Source: Epilithonimonas zeae
Lineage (GTDB): Bacteria > Bacteroidota > Bacteroidia > Flavobacteriales > Weeksellaceae
DNA length: 64,000 bases
Direction of reading: 5' to 3'
Assembly (NCBI RefSeq): GCF_023278365.1
Contig: NZ_CP075338.1
Span: 2,170,001 to 2,234,000 of the forward strand
This document shows, piece by piece, positions 41,577-50,408 of the stretch. The notes beneath the pieces were generated by a model. It was not told the DNA's origin and did not search any database. It saw only the letters and a list, made by a program, of their open reading frames with translations. Within the stretch, counting starts at the first letter, position 1; the number at the start of each line of letters is the position of its first letter. The position numbers and the translations under genes are program-made.

Positions 41577-41672
41577 ATGATTGATGAAGCATTAAGATTA
41601 GAATTAGCAACTTTGATCTTAATGTTTTTTGAAAAAACAAAAATCATTTTTTTCAAATTGATAATTGTATAA
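41577..41672 (+). CDS. Possible small ORF of 31 residues upstream of clpB
   Basis: The frame reads MIDEALRLELATLILMFFEK and ends in a hydrophobic tail KTKIIFFKLIIV. The first 14 residues look protein-like, but most of the ORF is the hairpin 41590-41630. It may be a remnant, a leader peptide or chance. Confidence 0.2.
   Translation: MIDEALRLELATLILMFFEKTKIIFFKLIIV
41590..41630 (+). terminator. Terminator-like hairpin upstream of clpB
   Basis: CATTAAGAT (41590-41598) pairs with ATCTTAATG (41616-41624), then six T. No gene ends here; it could end a short leader transcript about 95 bases before clpB. Confidence 0.5.
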
Positions 41673-41724
41673 ATTTTGTACTAATCAATTAACTAGAAAC
41701 CAACAACAATCAACTAAAAATATT

Positions 41725-44316
41725 ATGAACTTAAACCAATATACTGTAAAATCACAAGAAGCCATCCAGGCTGCGCAACAAGTGGCGATGGAATTTGGCA
41801 ATCAGCAGATTGAACCTCAACATCTCCTTGAAGGAATTTTTCAGGTAGATGAAAATATATCGCCTTTCTTACTGAAAAAATCTGAAGCAGATGCTACTTT
41901 AGTAAGAGAACGCAACCGTGAAAATTTAGAAAAACTTCCCAAAGTACAGGGAGGAAATATTTACCTTTCACAATCGGCAAACAAAGTTTTGCTTGATGCA
42001 CCCAACATCGCTAAAAAAATGGGCGATGAATATGTAACTATTGAGCATTTATGGCTTTCTTTATTGGAAACCAATTCAGAAGTTTCGAAAATGCTTAAAG
42101 ATATGGGCGTTACGAAAAACCTTTTGGAAGGCGGAATTAAAGAATTAAGAAAAGGTTCGAAAGCAACTTCTGCAAGTTCGGAAGAGACTTATCAATCTTT
42201 AAATAAATATGCAAAAAACTTCAACGAATTAGCCGCGGAAGGAAAATTAGATCCTGTAATCGGGCGTGATGAAGAAATCAGGAGAGTTTTGCAGATCCTT
42301 TCAAGAAGAACAAAAAATAATCCGATTCTGATTGGTGAGCCGGGAGTTGGTAAAACGGCCATCGCTGAAGGAATTGCTCACAGAATTATCAGTGGCGACG
42401 TTCCTGAAAATCTGATGGATAAGACTTTATATTCATTGGATATGGGAGCTTTAATCGCCGGTGCTAAATACAAAGGTGAGTTTGAAGAGCGTCTGAAATC
42501 TGTGGTGAATGAAGTTATTAAATCAGACGGGCAAATCATTCTTTTTATCGACGAGATCCATACTTTGGTGGGAGCCGGGGGCGGTGAAGGTGCGATGGAT
42601 GCTGCCAATATTTTAAAACCAGCTTTGGCAAGAGGAGAATTAAGAGCTATCGGTGCAACGACTTTAAACGAATATCAAAAATATTTTGAAAAAGATAAAG
42701 CGTTGGAAAGACGTTTCCAAAAAGTGATGGTGGAAGAACCGGATACGGAATCAGCCATTTCCATCCTTCGAGGAATTAAAGATAAATATGAAGCTCACCA
42801 CAAAGTAAGAATCAAAGATGAGGCGATTATTGCAGCCGTGGAAATGTCTCAGCGATATATTTCGGACCGATTTTTACCGGATAAAGCGATTGATTTGATT
42901 GATGAAGCTTCTGCGAAATTGAGAATGGAAATCAATTCGAAACCAGAAGAACTGGATGTTCTCGATAGAAAACTGATGCAGATGGAAATTGAATTGGCTG
43001 CGATTTCAAGAGAGGGAAATCAGACGAAAATAGATCATTTGAAAGAAGATATTGCAAAAATTTCCGAGCAGAGAAATGAAATCAATGCTAAGTGGCTGAA
43101 AGAGAAACAAAAATCTGAAGATTTAACTCAGATTAAAAAAGATATAGAATCTCTGAAATTAGAAGCAGAAAGAGCTTCAAGAGCAGGAGATTATGCAAAA
43201 GTTGCGGAAATCCAATATGGAAAACTTCGTGAAAAAGAAGAAGAGCTTTCCAAATTGGAACTCGAGATGCAAAATCATCAGAATGAATTAATTAAAGAAG
43301 AAGTAACTTCTGAAAATATCTCTGAAGTGATTGCAAAATGGACAGGAATTCCCGTAACCAAACTCCTTCAATCTGAAAGAGAAAAATTATTAAGTCTTGA
43401 AACTGAACTTCATCACAGAGTTGTAGGACAGGATGAAGCCATTACAGCAGTTGCGGATGCCATTAGAAGAAACAGAGCAGGATTAAGTGACGATAAAAAG
43501 CCAATCGGTTCGTTCCTGTTTTTAGGAACCACCGGAGTCGGAAAAACCGAGCTTGCAAAGGCATTAGCAGAGTTTTTATTTGATGACGAAAATAATATGA
43601 CGAGAATTGATATGAGTGAATATCAGGAACGTCACAGTGTTTCGAGATTGGTGGGTGCGCCTCCTGGATATGTGGGTTATGATGAAGGCGGTCAGTTGAC
43701 CGAAGCGGTACGAAGAAGACCTTATTCTGTGGTACTTTTGGATGAGATTGAAAAAGCGCATCCTGATGTTTTCAACACGTTGTTACAGGTTTTGGATGAC
43801 GGTCGTTTGACGGACAATAAAGGTAGAGTCGTGAATTTCAAAAACTCGATTATCATTATGACTTCGAATTTAGGTTCACATTTGATTCAGGAGAATTTTG
43901 AAAATATTACTGATGAAAATCAGGATGAAATTGTTGATAAAACAAAAGATGAGGTCTTTGATTTATTGAAACAGACATTGCGTCCGGAATTCTTGAACAG
44001 AATTGACGAGGTGGTATTGTTCCAGCCTTTAAGAAAAAAAGAAATCGGAAAAATTGTAACCTACCAGTTGAGAGGATTCAACGATATGCTGGCAAAACGA
44101 AATATCATTATGACCGCAACTCAGGACGCCGTAGATTATCTGATGAATAAAGGGTACGATCCTGTTTTTGGAGCAAGACCATTGAAGAGAGTGATTCAGC
44201 AGGAAGTTCTGAATAAATTATCCAGAGAGATCCTTGCAGGAACCGTAAATGACGGTGACAGAATCACTTTGGATTATTTCGAGGAAACAGGTTTGGTTTT
44301 CAGACCGGTGGAATAA
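41725..44316 (+). CDS. clpB: ATP-dependent disaggregase chaperone ClpB
   Basis: Hsp100 unfoldase that rescues aggregated proteins with DnaK. With ATG 41725 the protein has 863 residues, the usual length. The N domain begins [23 protein letters not shown]1 has Walker A GEPGVGKT at residues 204-211, and a coiled-coil M domain lies about residues 400-525. NBD2 has GTTGVGKT at residues 601-608 and the C-terminal [26 protein letters not shown] stretches. An upstream in-frame start at 41665 would add 20 residues of untranslated-leader character and is rejected. It is followed by a terminator. Confidence 0.97.
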   Translation: MNLNQYTVKSQEAIQAAQQVAMEFGNQQIEPQHLLEGIFQVDENISPFLLKKSEADATLVRERNRENLEKLPKVQGGNIYLSQSANKVLLDAPNIAKKMGDEYVTIEHLWLSLLETNSEVSKMLKDMGVTKNLLEGGIKELRKGSKATSASSEETYQSLNKYAKNFNELAAEGKLDPVIGRDEEIRRVLQILSRRTKNNPILIGEPGVGKTAIAEGIAHRIISGDVPENLMDKTLYSLDMGALIAGAKYKGEFEERLKSVVNEVIKSDGQIILFIDEIHTLVGAGGGEGAMDAANILKPALARGELRAIGATTLNEYQKYFEKDKALERRFQKVMVEEPDTESAISILRGIKDKYEAHHKVRIKDEAIIAAVEMSQRYISDRFLPDKAIDLIDEASAKLRMEINSKPEELDVLDRKLMQMEIELAAISREGNQTKIDHLKEDIAKISEQRNEINAKWLKEKQKSEDLTQIKKDIESLKLEAERASRAGDYAKVAEIQYGKLREKEEELSKLELEMQNHQNELIKEEVTSENISEVIAKWTGIPVTKLLQSEREKLLSLETELHHRVVGQDEAITAVADAIRRNRAGLSDDKKPIGSFLFLGTTGVGKTELAKALAEFLFDDENNMTRIDMSEYQERHSVSRLVGAPPGYVGYDEGGQLTEAVRRRPYSVVLLDEIEKAHPDVFNTLLQVLDDGRLTDNKGRVVNFKNSIIIMTSNLGSHLIQENFENITDENQDEIVDKTKDEVFDLLKQTLRPEFLNRIDEVVLFQPLRKKEIGKIVTYQLRGFNDMLAKRNIIMTATQDAVDYLMNKGYDPVFGARPLKRVIQQEVLNKLSREILAGTVNDGDRITLDYFEETGLVFRPVE

Positions 44317-44357
44317 GAGTTAAATTTTTCTTCATATTAAATACTATTTTAAACAAG

Positions 44358-44386
44358 AAAACCTCAGCTGATTTGCTGAGGTTTTT
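44358..44386 (+). terminator. Terminator of clpB (CCTCAGC family)
   Basis: AAAACCTCAGC pairs with GCTGAGGTTTT around a 6-base loop and is followed by T. The same stem recurs at 46614, 47529 and 48413. Confidence 0.9.
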
Positions 44387-44456
44387 GTTTGTCATAATCC
44401 CAATGTAACAAAATTATCGTTTATGTGTCATTTTAATAAGAAGAAAAATTATTTTT

Positions 44457-46535
44457 ATGAAAAGAGTTATATGTTCCATTGTTGTTTTATGTAGTATTTC
44501 AATATTTTCTCAGGAAATAAAATCTGATAGTATCAAAGAAACTAAGGAAATTCAGGAAGTTATTTTAAAATCCCAGCGAAAGAAACAATACTCGGACAAA
44601 GCTGTTTATACTTTTGACAAGGAAGCTTTGGAAAAAGCCAGATATGCAAAAGATTTGATAAAAACCTTGCCCGAATTACAACTAGACCCTATTTCCAATA
44701 CACTGAAAAGTACAAAAGGTGGAACAACTCTTTTCCTTATCAACGGAATTGAAGCCAGCGATATGCAAATCCGGAGTGTACAACCTTCCGAAGTGGTAAA
44801 AGTAGAATATTATGACATCCCTCCGGCAAGATGGGCAACAAGAGCCGACCAGGTAGTGAACCTCATCACAAGAAATCCGGAAACGGGCTATGTCTTTGGA
44901 GCTGATACAACTACAGCCTTCAACACAGGTTTTGTAAATGGCTCCGCTTATGGAAATTACACAAAAGGTAAAAACGATTTCGGATTGGAGTATTCCATCA
45001 ACCTGAGAAATTATAATAATCGAACTGTCAAAAGTATTTACGACTACAATCTGAATGATTTTCACTATCGTTCAGAAGAAGGCAAAAGAGACCATTTCGG
45101 TTACACTTATCAGAATGTTGTATTGAGATACACACTTTCTGTTCCTGAAAAATATGTATTTCAGACAAAAGTGAATTTAGACTTTTTTACCAGCTTCATA
45201 AAAGGAAAGGGACAAAGTATTTTTTACAAAGACGATATTACCGAACAACACGGAATGTTCAAAAATGGAAACTCCAGTTATAAAAAGCCAACCTTGGATT
45301 TATATTTTTCTAAAAATATAGGTAAGAAAGACGAACTCAGCATTAATTTGGTGGGTTCGTCTTTCACGACCAATAATTCAGAATTGGCAAAAGAGTGGGA
45401 TTTGAGTTCGGGTAACTCTGTGTATGACAATGATATGAACCTGAAAGCAAAGCAGAGCGGGATTGTTGGCGAGATTGCACACGTCCACACATTTGAAAAA
45501 GGGAAATTATCATCCGGATATAGAATCTCTAATACTTCTATTTCTAATGAACTGCAGAATCTGGAAGGTTTTTCAGAATATCGTGTTAATTATCTGGAGC
45601 AATATCTTTATACAGAATATTCTGGCAAAATCAACAAATTCTCTTACAGATTGGGAGCCGGACTGACCAACATCCATAACAAAAGTGCAGAAAACGTGGA
45701 TGATGAATGGACAATTACTCCAAAAATTATTTTGAGTTATTCTATCAACAACAATCAAAGCCTACGTTTTACCAGCAGTTACAAACCACAAAGCCCGGGA
45801 AGTTCCGCACTCAGCAGTAATGTTGTTCAGATGGCGCCGAATATTGTTCAACGAGGGAATCCTTTTCTGAAAACAGCCCAACGATGGGGAAATAACTTGA
45901 TTTATTCTTATAATAACAAGTACTTCGATTTCAATGCCAATCTGTTTTATTGGTATAACAACAGAGCTATCAATCAATATTATGTCCTTGACGAGGCACT
46001 CGGCGGATATGCTTTAACTTACGAGAATGCGAAAAATTCTCAGCAATATGGAGTTCAGCTTACCGGTTCATACAAACCTTTCGGAAATAGCTTACTTGTC
46101 ATAAAAACACAAATTTCACCAGCATCCGAAACCATAAAAACAAGCGACGGAAAATTGATTAAAAACAATTATATCGGGAACAACTTCACTCTGTCGTCAG
46201 AATACAAATCGTTTAGCATTCAGTATGAATTCAATATTCCTGTGTATAATCTGAATGGTGCTTTTTTGAGTACGAATGAAAATGCCAGCCATCTTTTTGC
46301 AAGCTATAAGCTGAAGGAATGGACTTTCACGACAGGAATGTATTGGCTCGGAATGCCTTCGGATTACAAAACCAAAAGTCTGCCGGAAAGCGTGGTCAAC
46401 TATTCCCGACACAATCAAATCTGGAATAACAAGTCTATGCTCATCCTTGGTTTAAGCTACGATTTCTCTAAAGGTAAAAAGAATCAAATAGACAAAAAAC
46501 TGAATAACAGCACTGCTCCTGCAGCAACTTTTTAA
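44457..46535 (+). CDS. TonB-dependent receptor-like outer-membrane beta-barrel protein
   Basis: The 692-residue protein has a signal peptide ending SIFSQ, a plug-like domain (residues about 30-150: EIQEVILKSQRKKQYSDKAVYTF, TLPELQLDPISNTLKSTKGGTTLFLINGIE in pieces, VVKVEYYDIPPARWATRADQVVNLITR) and a long beta-barrel of alternating aromatic strands ending LSYDFSKGKKN. It lacks the carboxypeptidase-like domain of SusC receptors and resembles the 'outer membrane beta-barrel family' group. The ligand is unknown. It has no SusD partner nearby and stands alone after clpB. Confidence 0.85.
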   Translation: MKRVICSIVVLCSISIFSQEIKSDSIKETKEIQEVILKSQRKKQYSDKAVYTFDKEALEKARYAKDLIKTLPELQLDPISNTLKSTKGGTTLFLINGIEASDMQIRSVQPSEVVKVEYYDIPPARWATRADQVVNLITRNPETGYVFGADTTTAFNTGFVNGSAYGNYTKGKNDFGLEYSINLRNYNNRTVKSIYDYNLNDFHYRSEEGKRDHFGYTYQNVVLRYTLSVPEKYVFQTKVNLDFFTSFIKGKGQSIFYKDDITEQHGMFKNGNSSYKKPTLDLYFSKNIGKKDELSINLVGSSFTTNNSELAKEWDLSSGNSVYDNDMNLKAKQSGIVGEIAHVHTFEKGKLSSGYRISNTSISNELQNLEGFSEYRVNYLEQYLYTEYSGKINKFSYRLGAGLTNIHNKSAENVDDEWTITPKIILSYSINNNQSLRFTSSYKPQSPGSSALSSNVVQMAPNIVQRGNPFLKTAQRWGNNLIYSYNNKYFDFNANLFYWYNNRAINQYYVLDEALGGYALTYENAKNSQQYGVQLTGSYKPFGNSLLVIKTQISPASETIKTSDGKLIKNNYIGNNFTLSSEYKSFSIQYEFNIPVYNLNGAFLSTNENASHLFASYKLKEWTFTTGMYWLGMPSDYKTKSLPESVVNYSRHNQIWNNKSMLILGLSYDFSKGKKNQIDKKLNNSTAPAATF

Positions 46536-46613
46536 AAAATCAGGAGAGTATAAAGAGACAGACCTGATTTTTAGATTTGTGGAAAAGGGTTAAATTAATT
46601 TTCAATAAAAAAG

Positions 46614-46643
46614 AAAACCTCAGCTATTTTGGCTGAGGTTTTT
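46614..46643. terminator. Terminator between convergent genes (CCTCAGC family)
   Basis: AAAACCTCAGC pairs with GCTGAGGTTTT, with A and T flanks serving both the receptor gene and the T9SS gene. Confidence 0.88.
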
Positions 46644-46662
46644 GATTTTAAATGTAATGTTT

Positions 46663-47415
46663 TTAGTTCTTAATAAATTTAGAACTTAGATTTCCAATTT
46701 TATAAATATAGTTTCCTTTAGGAAGATTCTCAACATCTACAGATATTCTATTTTCATTAATATTGAAACTTTTGCTTACAACCATTTTTCCAGAAGCATC
46801 ATAAATCTCAACCTTATTTGCTCCATTTCCAGGATTGAAAACATTTAAAATCTTATTTGTTGGAATAGGGAAAGCAGATAGTGTCCTTTGATACTCAATC
46901 TCTTTTGAAGCAAGAGATGATGAAGGTAAGGTATAAACCTCACTAGCATTTGCAGTGTTTAGTAAAACTAATTTATTTTTATTAACTGTTTTATCCGTAA
47001 ACAATTCAATATCATAATCGTAATAAGTATTATCAAAATTTTTAATAATAACCCCATCTTCATTGATGACTTGAAATCTATACTGTTCATTACCATAAAA
47101 AGCAATTAGAATTTCTAGTTTATCATCATTATTAAAAATATGTTTAGAGATTACAAAATCGAAATTATCTGCCGTAGGAAAAGAAACAGTACTAAATCCC
47201 ATTGGACTTTGCACATTAATAGTTTTATACAAAGAATAATCTGAATTATATATATTTATAATATTTGATTCAAATTTTGTTGTAAAATAAAATGTTTGAT
47301 TTTCATTTTTATAAACTTTAGCTGTTTCTCCCGCTGGAAAAACGTGCTCTAATGTAATTTGCCCAAAAGAAAAATTAGCTACTGCAATTGCTAGCGAGAA
47401 TAGGAGTTTTTTCAT
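46663..47415 (-). CDS. T9SS type A secreted protein, paralogue of 48467-49267
   Basis: The 250-residue protein has a signal peptide (MKKLLFSLAIAVANFSFGQ), a beta-rich passenger that begins ITLEHVFPAGETAKVYKNEN and includes IINIYNSDYSLYKTINV, and a T9SS tail (LSAFPIPTNKILNVFNPGNG ... KFIKN). No enzyme motif is seen. Its closest relative is the 266-residue protein on the other side of the FKBP gene. On the minus strand TATTTTTG (47440-47447) is a probable -7 element, 24 bases before the ATG. Confidence 0.85.
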   Translation of the reverse strand: MKKLLFSLAIAVANFSFGQITLEHVFPAGETAKVYKNENQTFYFTTKFESNIINIYNSDYSLYKTINVQSPMGFSTVSFPTADNFDFVISKHIFNNDDKLEILIAFYGNEQYRFQVINEDGVIIKNFDNTYYDYDIELFTDKTVNKNKLVLLNTANASEVYTLPSSSLASKEIEYQRTLSAFPIPTNKILNVFNPGNGANKVEIYDASGKMVVSKSFNINENRISVDVENLPKGNYIYKIGNLSSKFIKN

Positions 47416-47528
47416 AGTTTATTAATTTATTTAATCGTGCAAAAATAATCAATCTTTATTAAAATCCTTTACGGAAAAGCCACAATTTATCGTAATTTCA
47501 CCCTACAAATCCTTAATATTAAAACAAC

Positions 47529-47562
47529 AAAAAAACCTCAGCCAAATCAGCTGAGGTTTTTT
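47529..47562 (-). terminator. Terminator of the FKBP gene (CCTCAGC family)
   Basis: On the minus strand AAACCTCAGC pairs with GCTGAGGTTT and a long T run follows; it is 21 bases after the stop codon. Confidence 0.88.
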
Positions 47563-47582
47563 CTTTTATTGTTACGAAAATC

Positions 47583-48293
47583 TTATTTGATATTTACCAA
47601 TTCTACATCAAAGATAATCGTAGAACCTCCTGGAATTGCGCCTCCAGCACCTTGGTCTCCATAAGCCAAATCCGAAGGAATGTAAAATCTGTACTTAGCC
47701 CCTTTGCTCATCAGCTGAATTCCTTCTGTCCAACCTGGGATTACAGCACCCAGATTGATATCCGCTGGCGCACCACCATTTTTATCGGTAGAATCGAAAA
47801 CAGTTCCATCGAGCAATTTTCCGGTATATTTTACCTGTACAACATCAGATGCTTTTGGTTTTGTTTTACCATCACCTTCCTGCAGCACTTCATATTGTAA
47901 ACCAGAAGCAGTAGTTTTCACTTTTGGGTTAGTCTTATTTTTCGCAAGAAACTCCAGACCTTTTTTCTTATTTTCAGAGCCTTGCGCACTTGCTTCGGAT
48001 TGTTTCTTTTGATGTTGCTTCATCATAAAATCTTGCATAAAGCTGTTCATCTCTTCAGCTGGCAACATCTTTTTCTTCGTGCTGTCCATTTCCTCTTTGA
48101 TACCTTGAGCCAAAAGTTCTGCATCTACTTTGAAGCCTTCTTGTTTCATATTTTGAGCGATGCTCATTCCTATGTAATAAGAGGCTTTTTGCTCGTCGGT
48201 ATATTTGCTGTCATCTTTTTTATCTCCTTCCTTAGCACAAGAAATAATACTAAGTGTTGCTATGCAAAACAATGCAATAGTCTGTCTTTTCAT
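47583..48293 (-). CDS. FKBP-type peptidyl-prolyl isomerase lipoprotein
   Basis: The 236-residue protein has a lipoprotein signal ending LSIISC (Cys19), an N-terminal FkpA-type dimerisation domain (about residues 30-115: YTDEQKASYYIGMSIAQNMK, EEMNSFMQDFMMKQHQKK), and a C-terminal FKBP domain (about residues 130-236: VQVKYTGKLLDGTVFDST, VIPGWTEGIQLMSKGAKYRFYIPSDLAYG in pieces, GSTIIFDVELVNI). It folds proteins in the periplasm, anchored to a membrane. It is inserted between two paralogous T9SS genes and has its own terminator. Confidence 0.95.
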   Translation of the reverse strand: MKRQTIALFCIATLSIISCAKEGDKKDDSKYTDEQKASYYIGMSIAQNMKQEGFKVDAELLAQGIKEEMDSTKKKMLPAEEMNSFMQDFMMKQHQKKQSEASAQGSENKKKGLEFLAKNKTNPKVKTTASGLQYEVLQEGDGKTKPKASDVVQVKYTGKLLDGTVFDSTDKNGGAPADINLGAVIPGWTEGIQLMSKGAKYRFYIPSDLAYGDQGAGGAIPGGSTIIFDVELVNIK

Positions 48294-48412
48294 TTTATAA
48301 TTTATGATTAATGAATTAATGGCTACAAATCTATTGTTTATTAAAGAAACTTCCTACTGCAAAGAATTTTATGAATAAAAATTTTTCGAATTATCATTAG
48401 GAATATAAATCA

Positions 48413-48447
48413 AAAAAACCTCAGCTGGATTTTGGCTAAGGTTTTTT
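48413..48447. terminator. Terminator of 48467-49267 (CCTCAGC family)
   Basis: CCTCAGC pairs with GCTAAGG (one G-U pair in the RNA of one strand), with A and T flanks. Confidence 0.8.
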
Positions 48448-48466
48448 GATTTATTTAAAGTCTCTT

Positions 48467-49267
48467 TTAGTTCTTAATAAACTTAGAACTCACATTTCCA
48501 ATTTTATAAACATAAGTTCCTTTTGGCAAGTTTTCTACATTAATAGAAATTCTATTTTCATTGATATTAAAACTTTTACTCACCACAGTTTTTCCAGAAA
48601 CATCATAAACCTCAACTTTATTCGCTCCATTTTGTGGATTGATAATGTTTAAAGTTTTATTGGTAGGGATTGGGAATGCAGATAGTTTTGTTAAAGAGTT
48701 AATTTCTTTTGTTGTTAGTTCCGATGTCGGTAAAGAATATATATCAAATTGATATCCATAAGGCTCATTTATGTAGTTTTCAACTTGCAACTTATTTTTA
48801 TTTGTTGTAGAATCGTGAAAAACAAAATAGTTGTCGTTGAAATTTACTGTACCTGCATTTGGAGTAAAATCTTTTAATAATTGCCCATCTTCATTAATAA
48901 GTAAAAGTTTTTTATAAGCTTTTTGATTTGCATTATCAAAATAATAAGTACTTAACATAAACTCATATTTATCATCCAGATTAAAAATATGTTTTGAAAT
49001 TGAATAATAACTTCCTTCAAAAAAATTACCTCCTATCCAAACTTCTCCATAATTTGAAGGTAATGGGATGTTAACTAATTTCCTTAGGCTATAATCAGAA
49101 TTATATATTGAAAGTGTGTTCTCATTGCTTGCATAGGCTACATAAAACATTTCATTTTCATTTGAATAAGTTCTAACATTACCAGCTGGAAAAGAATGTT
49201 CTAAAGTAATCTGTCCAAAAGCAAAATTAGCAGCAACAATAGCTACCGAGAATAAAAGTTTTTTCAT
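48467..49267 (-). CDS. T9SS type A secreted protein, paralogue of 46663-47415
   Basis: The 266-residue protein has a signal peptide (MKKLLFSVAIVAANFAFGQ), a passenger beginning ITLEHSFPAGNVRTYSNENE with NTLSIYNSDYSLRKLVNI, and a T9SS tail (LSAFPIPTNKTLNIINPQNG ... SSKFIKN). The paralogy with the other copy covers the signal, the start of the passenger and the tail, and also the promoter region (TAATTTTG at 49294-49301 on the minus strand is the -7 element). The middle has diverged. Function unknown. Confidence 0.85.
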   Translation of the reverse strand: MKKLLFSVAIVAANFAFGQITLEHSFPAGNVRTYSNENEMFYVAYASNENTLSIYNSDYSLRKLVNIPLPSNYGEVWIGGNFFEGSYYSISKHIFNLDDKYEFMLSTYYFDNANQKAYKKLLLINEDGQLLKDFTPNAGTVNFNDNYFVFHDSTTNKNKLQVENYINEPYGYQFDIYSLPTSELTTKEINSLTKLSAFPIPTNKTLNIINPQNGANKVEVYDVSGKTVVSKSFNINENRISINVENLPKGTYVYKIGNVSSKFIKN

Positions 49268-49355
49268 AGTTTATATTATATATTTTAATCTCGCAAAATT
49301 AATCAAACTTTAATAAAAACTTATACGGAAAACTATAATTCACAATAATACCAAC

Positions 49356-49422
49356 TTAAAGATTCTTCACATTATCCTCAATTGTATAATCCATAAAAAT
49401 CCCGCCATCCAGATTCACAGAT
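49356..49422 (-). pseudogene. Stranded copy of the 3' end of the M1 aminopeptidase gene
   Basis: These 67 bases on the minus strand encode SVNLDGGIFMDYTIEDNVKNL and a stop. They align without gaps to the last 21 codons of the M1 gene (50409 onwards), with 8 mismatches. The fragment begins directly behind the stop codon of the lipoprotein gene. No upstream part of an M1 gene is present. Confidence 0.75.
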
Positions 49423-49428
49423 ATCATC

Positions 49429-50382
49429 TCAAGAATCCGAAATCACCTTATCCAAATCCAGCAAAAGATAATTAATATTTTGATTAATAGTCCTCGTTGC
49501 AGACTGCATTTGATTCAGCATCGATGCACGATTATGTAAGTCAGACGAACGATAAAGCCCACCGTTTCCAAAATTCACAGACTGATTGGCGGTATTCTCA
49601 TCGCTGTCAAACTGGTACTGAATCCACCTTTGTTTCATATTCTCGATAATAGAATGTTCTCGGTTTCCCGTAAATTTTTTCTCCGTATACATATACCAAA
49701 TGAAGGGCGGAAAATTCTTAGACAGTAATTTTTGTTCCCAAATATCACGTAAGAGATTTCGCCCGTGGATGAATTCTACTTTTTTACCTTTCGGGTTAAA
49801 TGTTGCCAAACCCAATCCTGCACCCAGCAAACCACCGCCAATATTCACAGTATTTTCTAAACCATTATCTTTGATAACACCACCTGCAACAGAGGTTACC
49901 GCACCTGTAATAATAGAGAAAAGTATCAATCTATTATTTCGGTTGTCATTCATATTATCAACATAATTGGCCATCTGGGCAACTCTTTCACCTTCGCAGT
50001 CAAATTCCGCCGCCACAGCATCCAATTCTGTCAACGCAATACTGATTTTACTGTTGATTTTAGTTTTGAGCTGAACCACTCTCAATTGAGATTTTAGGGT
50101 CGAATCTTTTTTGAGATCTATGATTTTCTCTGCTTCGTCAATACTCTCCAGAGCATTCAGAATCAAAATACTTTGGTCAGAAAAATATCGCTTAAGCTTC
50201 TGATTGGCTGCAATGATAGAATCAGAATTATAAGATGGAATCTTCTGAGAATAGTTGTACTGCAAAGGCGCTTTACAATAGCTGTCCTTCAAAGTCAGGA
50301 TATTCTGCTGAATAGTTTTATTCTTCTGTGAAACGCAGGACGAAAAGAATAGCAATATCAATAAAATACCAATATTTTTCAT
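49429..50382 (-). CDS. Lipoprotein of unknown function
   Basis: The 317-residue protein has a lipoprotein signal ending LFFSSC (Cys16). Helical, charged segments (about residues 30-135) precede a hydrophobic glycine-rich segment (residues about 150-195: LILFSIITGAVTSVAGGVIK, NIGGGLLGAGLGLATF), which looks like a membrane hairpin. A soluble C-terminal domain follows (RDIWEQKLLSKNFPPFIWYM). I do not recognise the family. It lies between the M1 gene and a stranded copy of the M1 tail. Confidence 0.75.
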   Translation of the reverse strand: MKNIGILLILLFFSSCVSQKNKTIQQNILTLKDSYCKAPLQYNYSQKIPSYNSDSIIAANQKLKRYFSDQSILILNALESIDEAEKIIDLKKDSTLKSQLRVVQLKTKINSKISIALTELDAVAAEFDCEGERVAQMANYVDNMNDNRNNRLILFSIITGAVTSVAGGVIKDNGLENTVNIGGGLLGAGLGLATFNPKGKKVEFIHGRNLLRDIWEQKLLSKNFPPFIWYMYTEKKFTGNREHSIIENMKQRWIQYQFDSDENTANQSVNFGNGGLYRSSDLHNRASMLNQMQSATRTINQNINYLLLDLDKVISDS

Positions 50383-50408
50383 ACAAAATCTCTTTTGTAA
50401 AACTAAAA

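Larger units (their letters stand above)
41364..41724. other. Divergent control region between the AraC-type gene and clpB
   Basis: No conserved gene is seen. It holds two exact direct copies of TTCGGAAATTTTGTC (41462-41476 and 41504-41518), a terminator-like hairpin (41590-41630), and a 31-residue ORF (41577-41672) that contains the hairpin. Confidence 0.6.

Noticed and set aside
41665-41724. Upstream extension of clpB by 20 residues
   Set aside because: ClpB proteins begin at the MNLNQYT motif, and the extension overlaps the leader.
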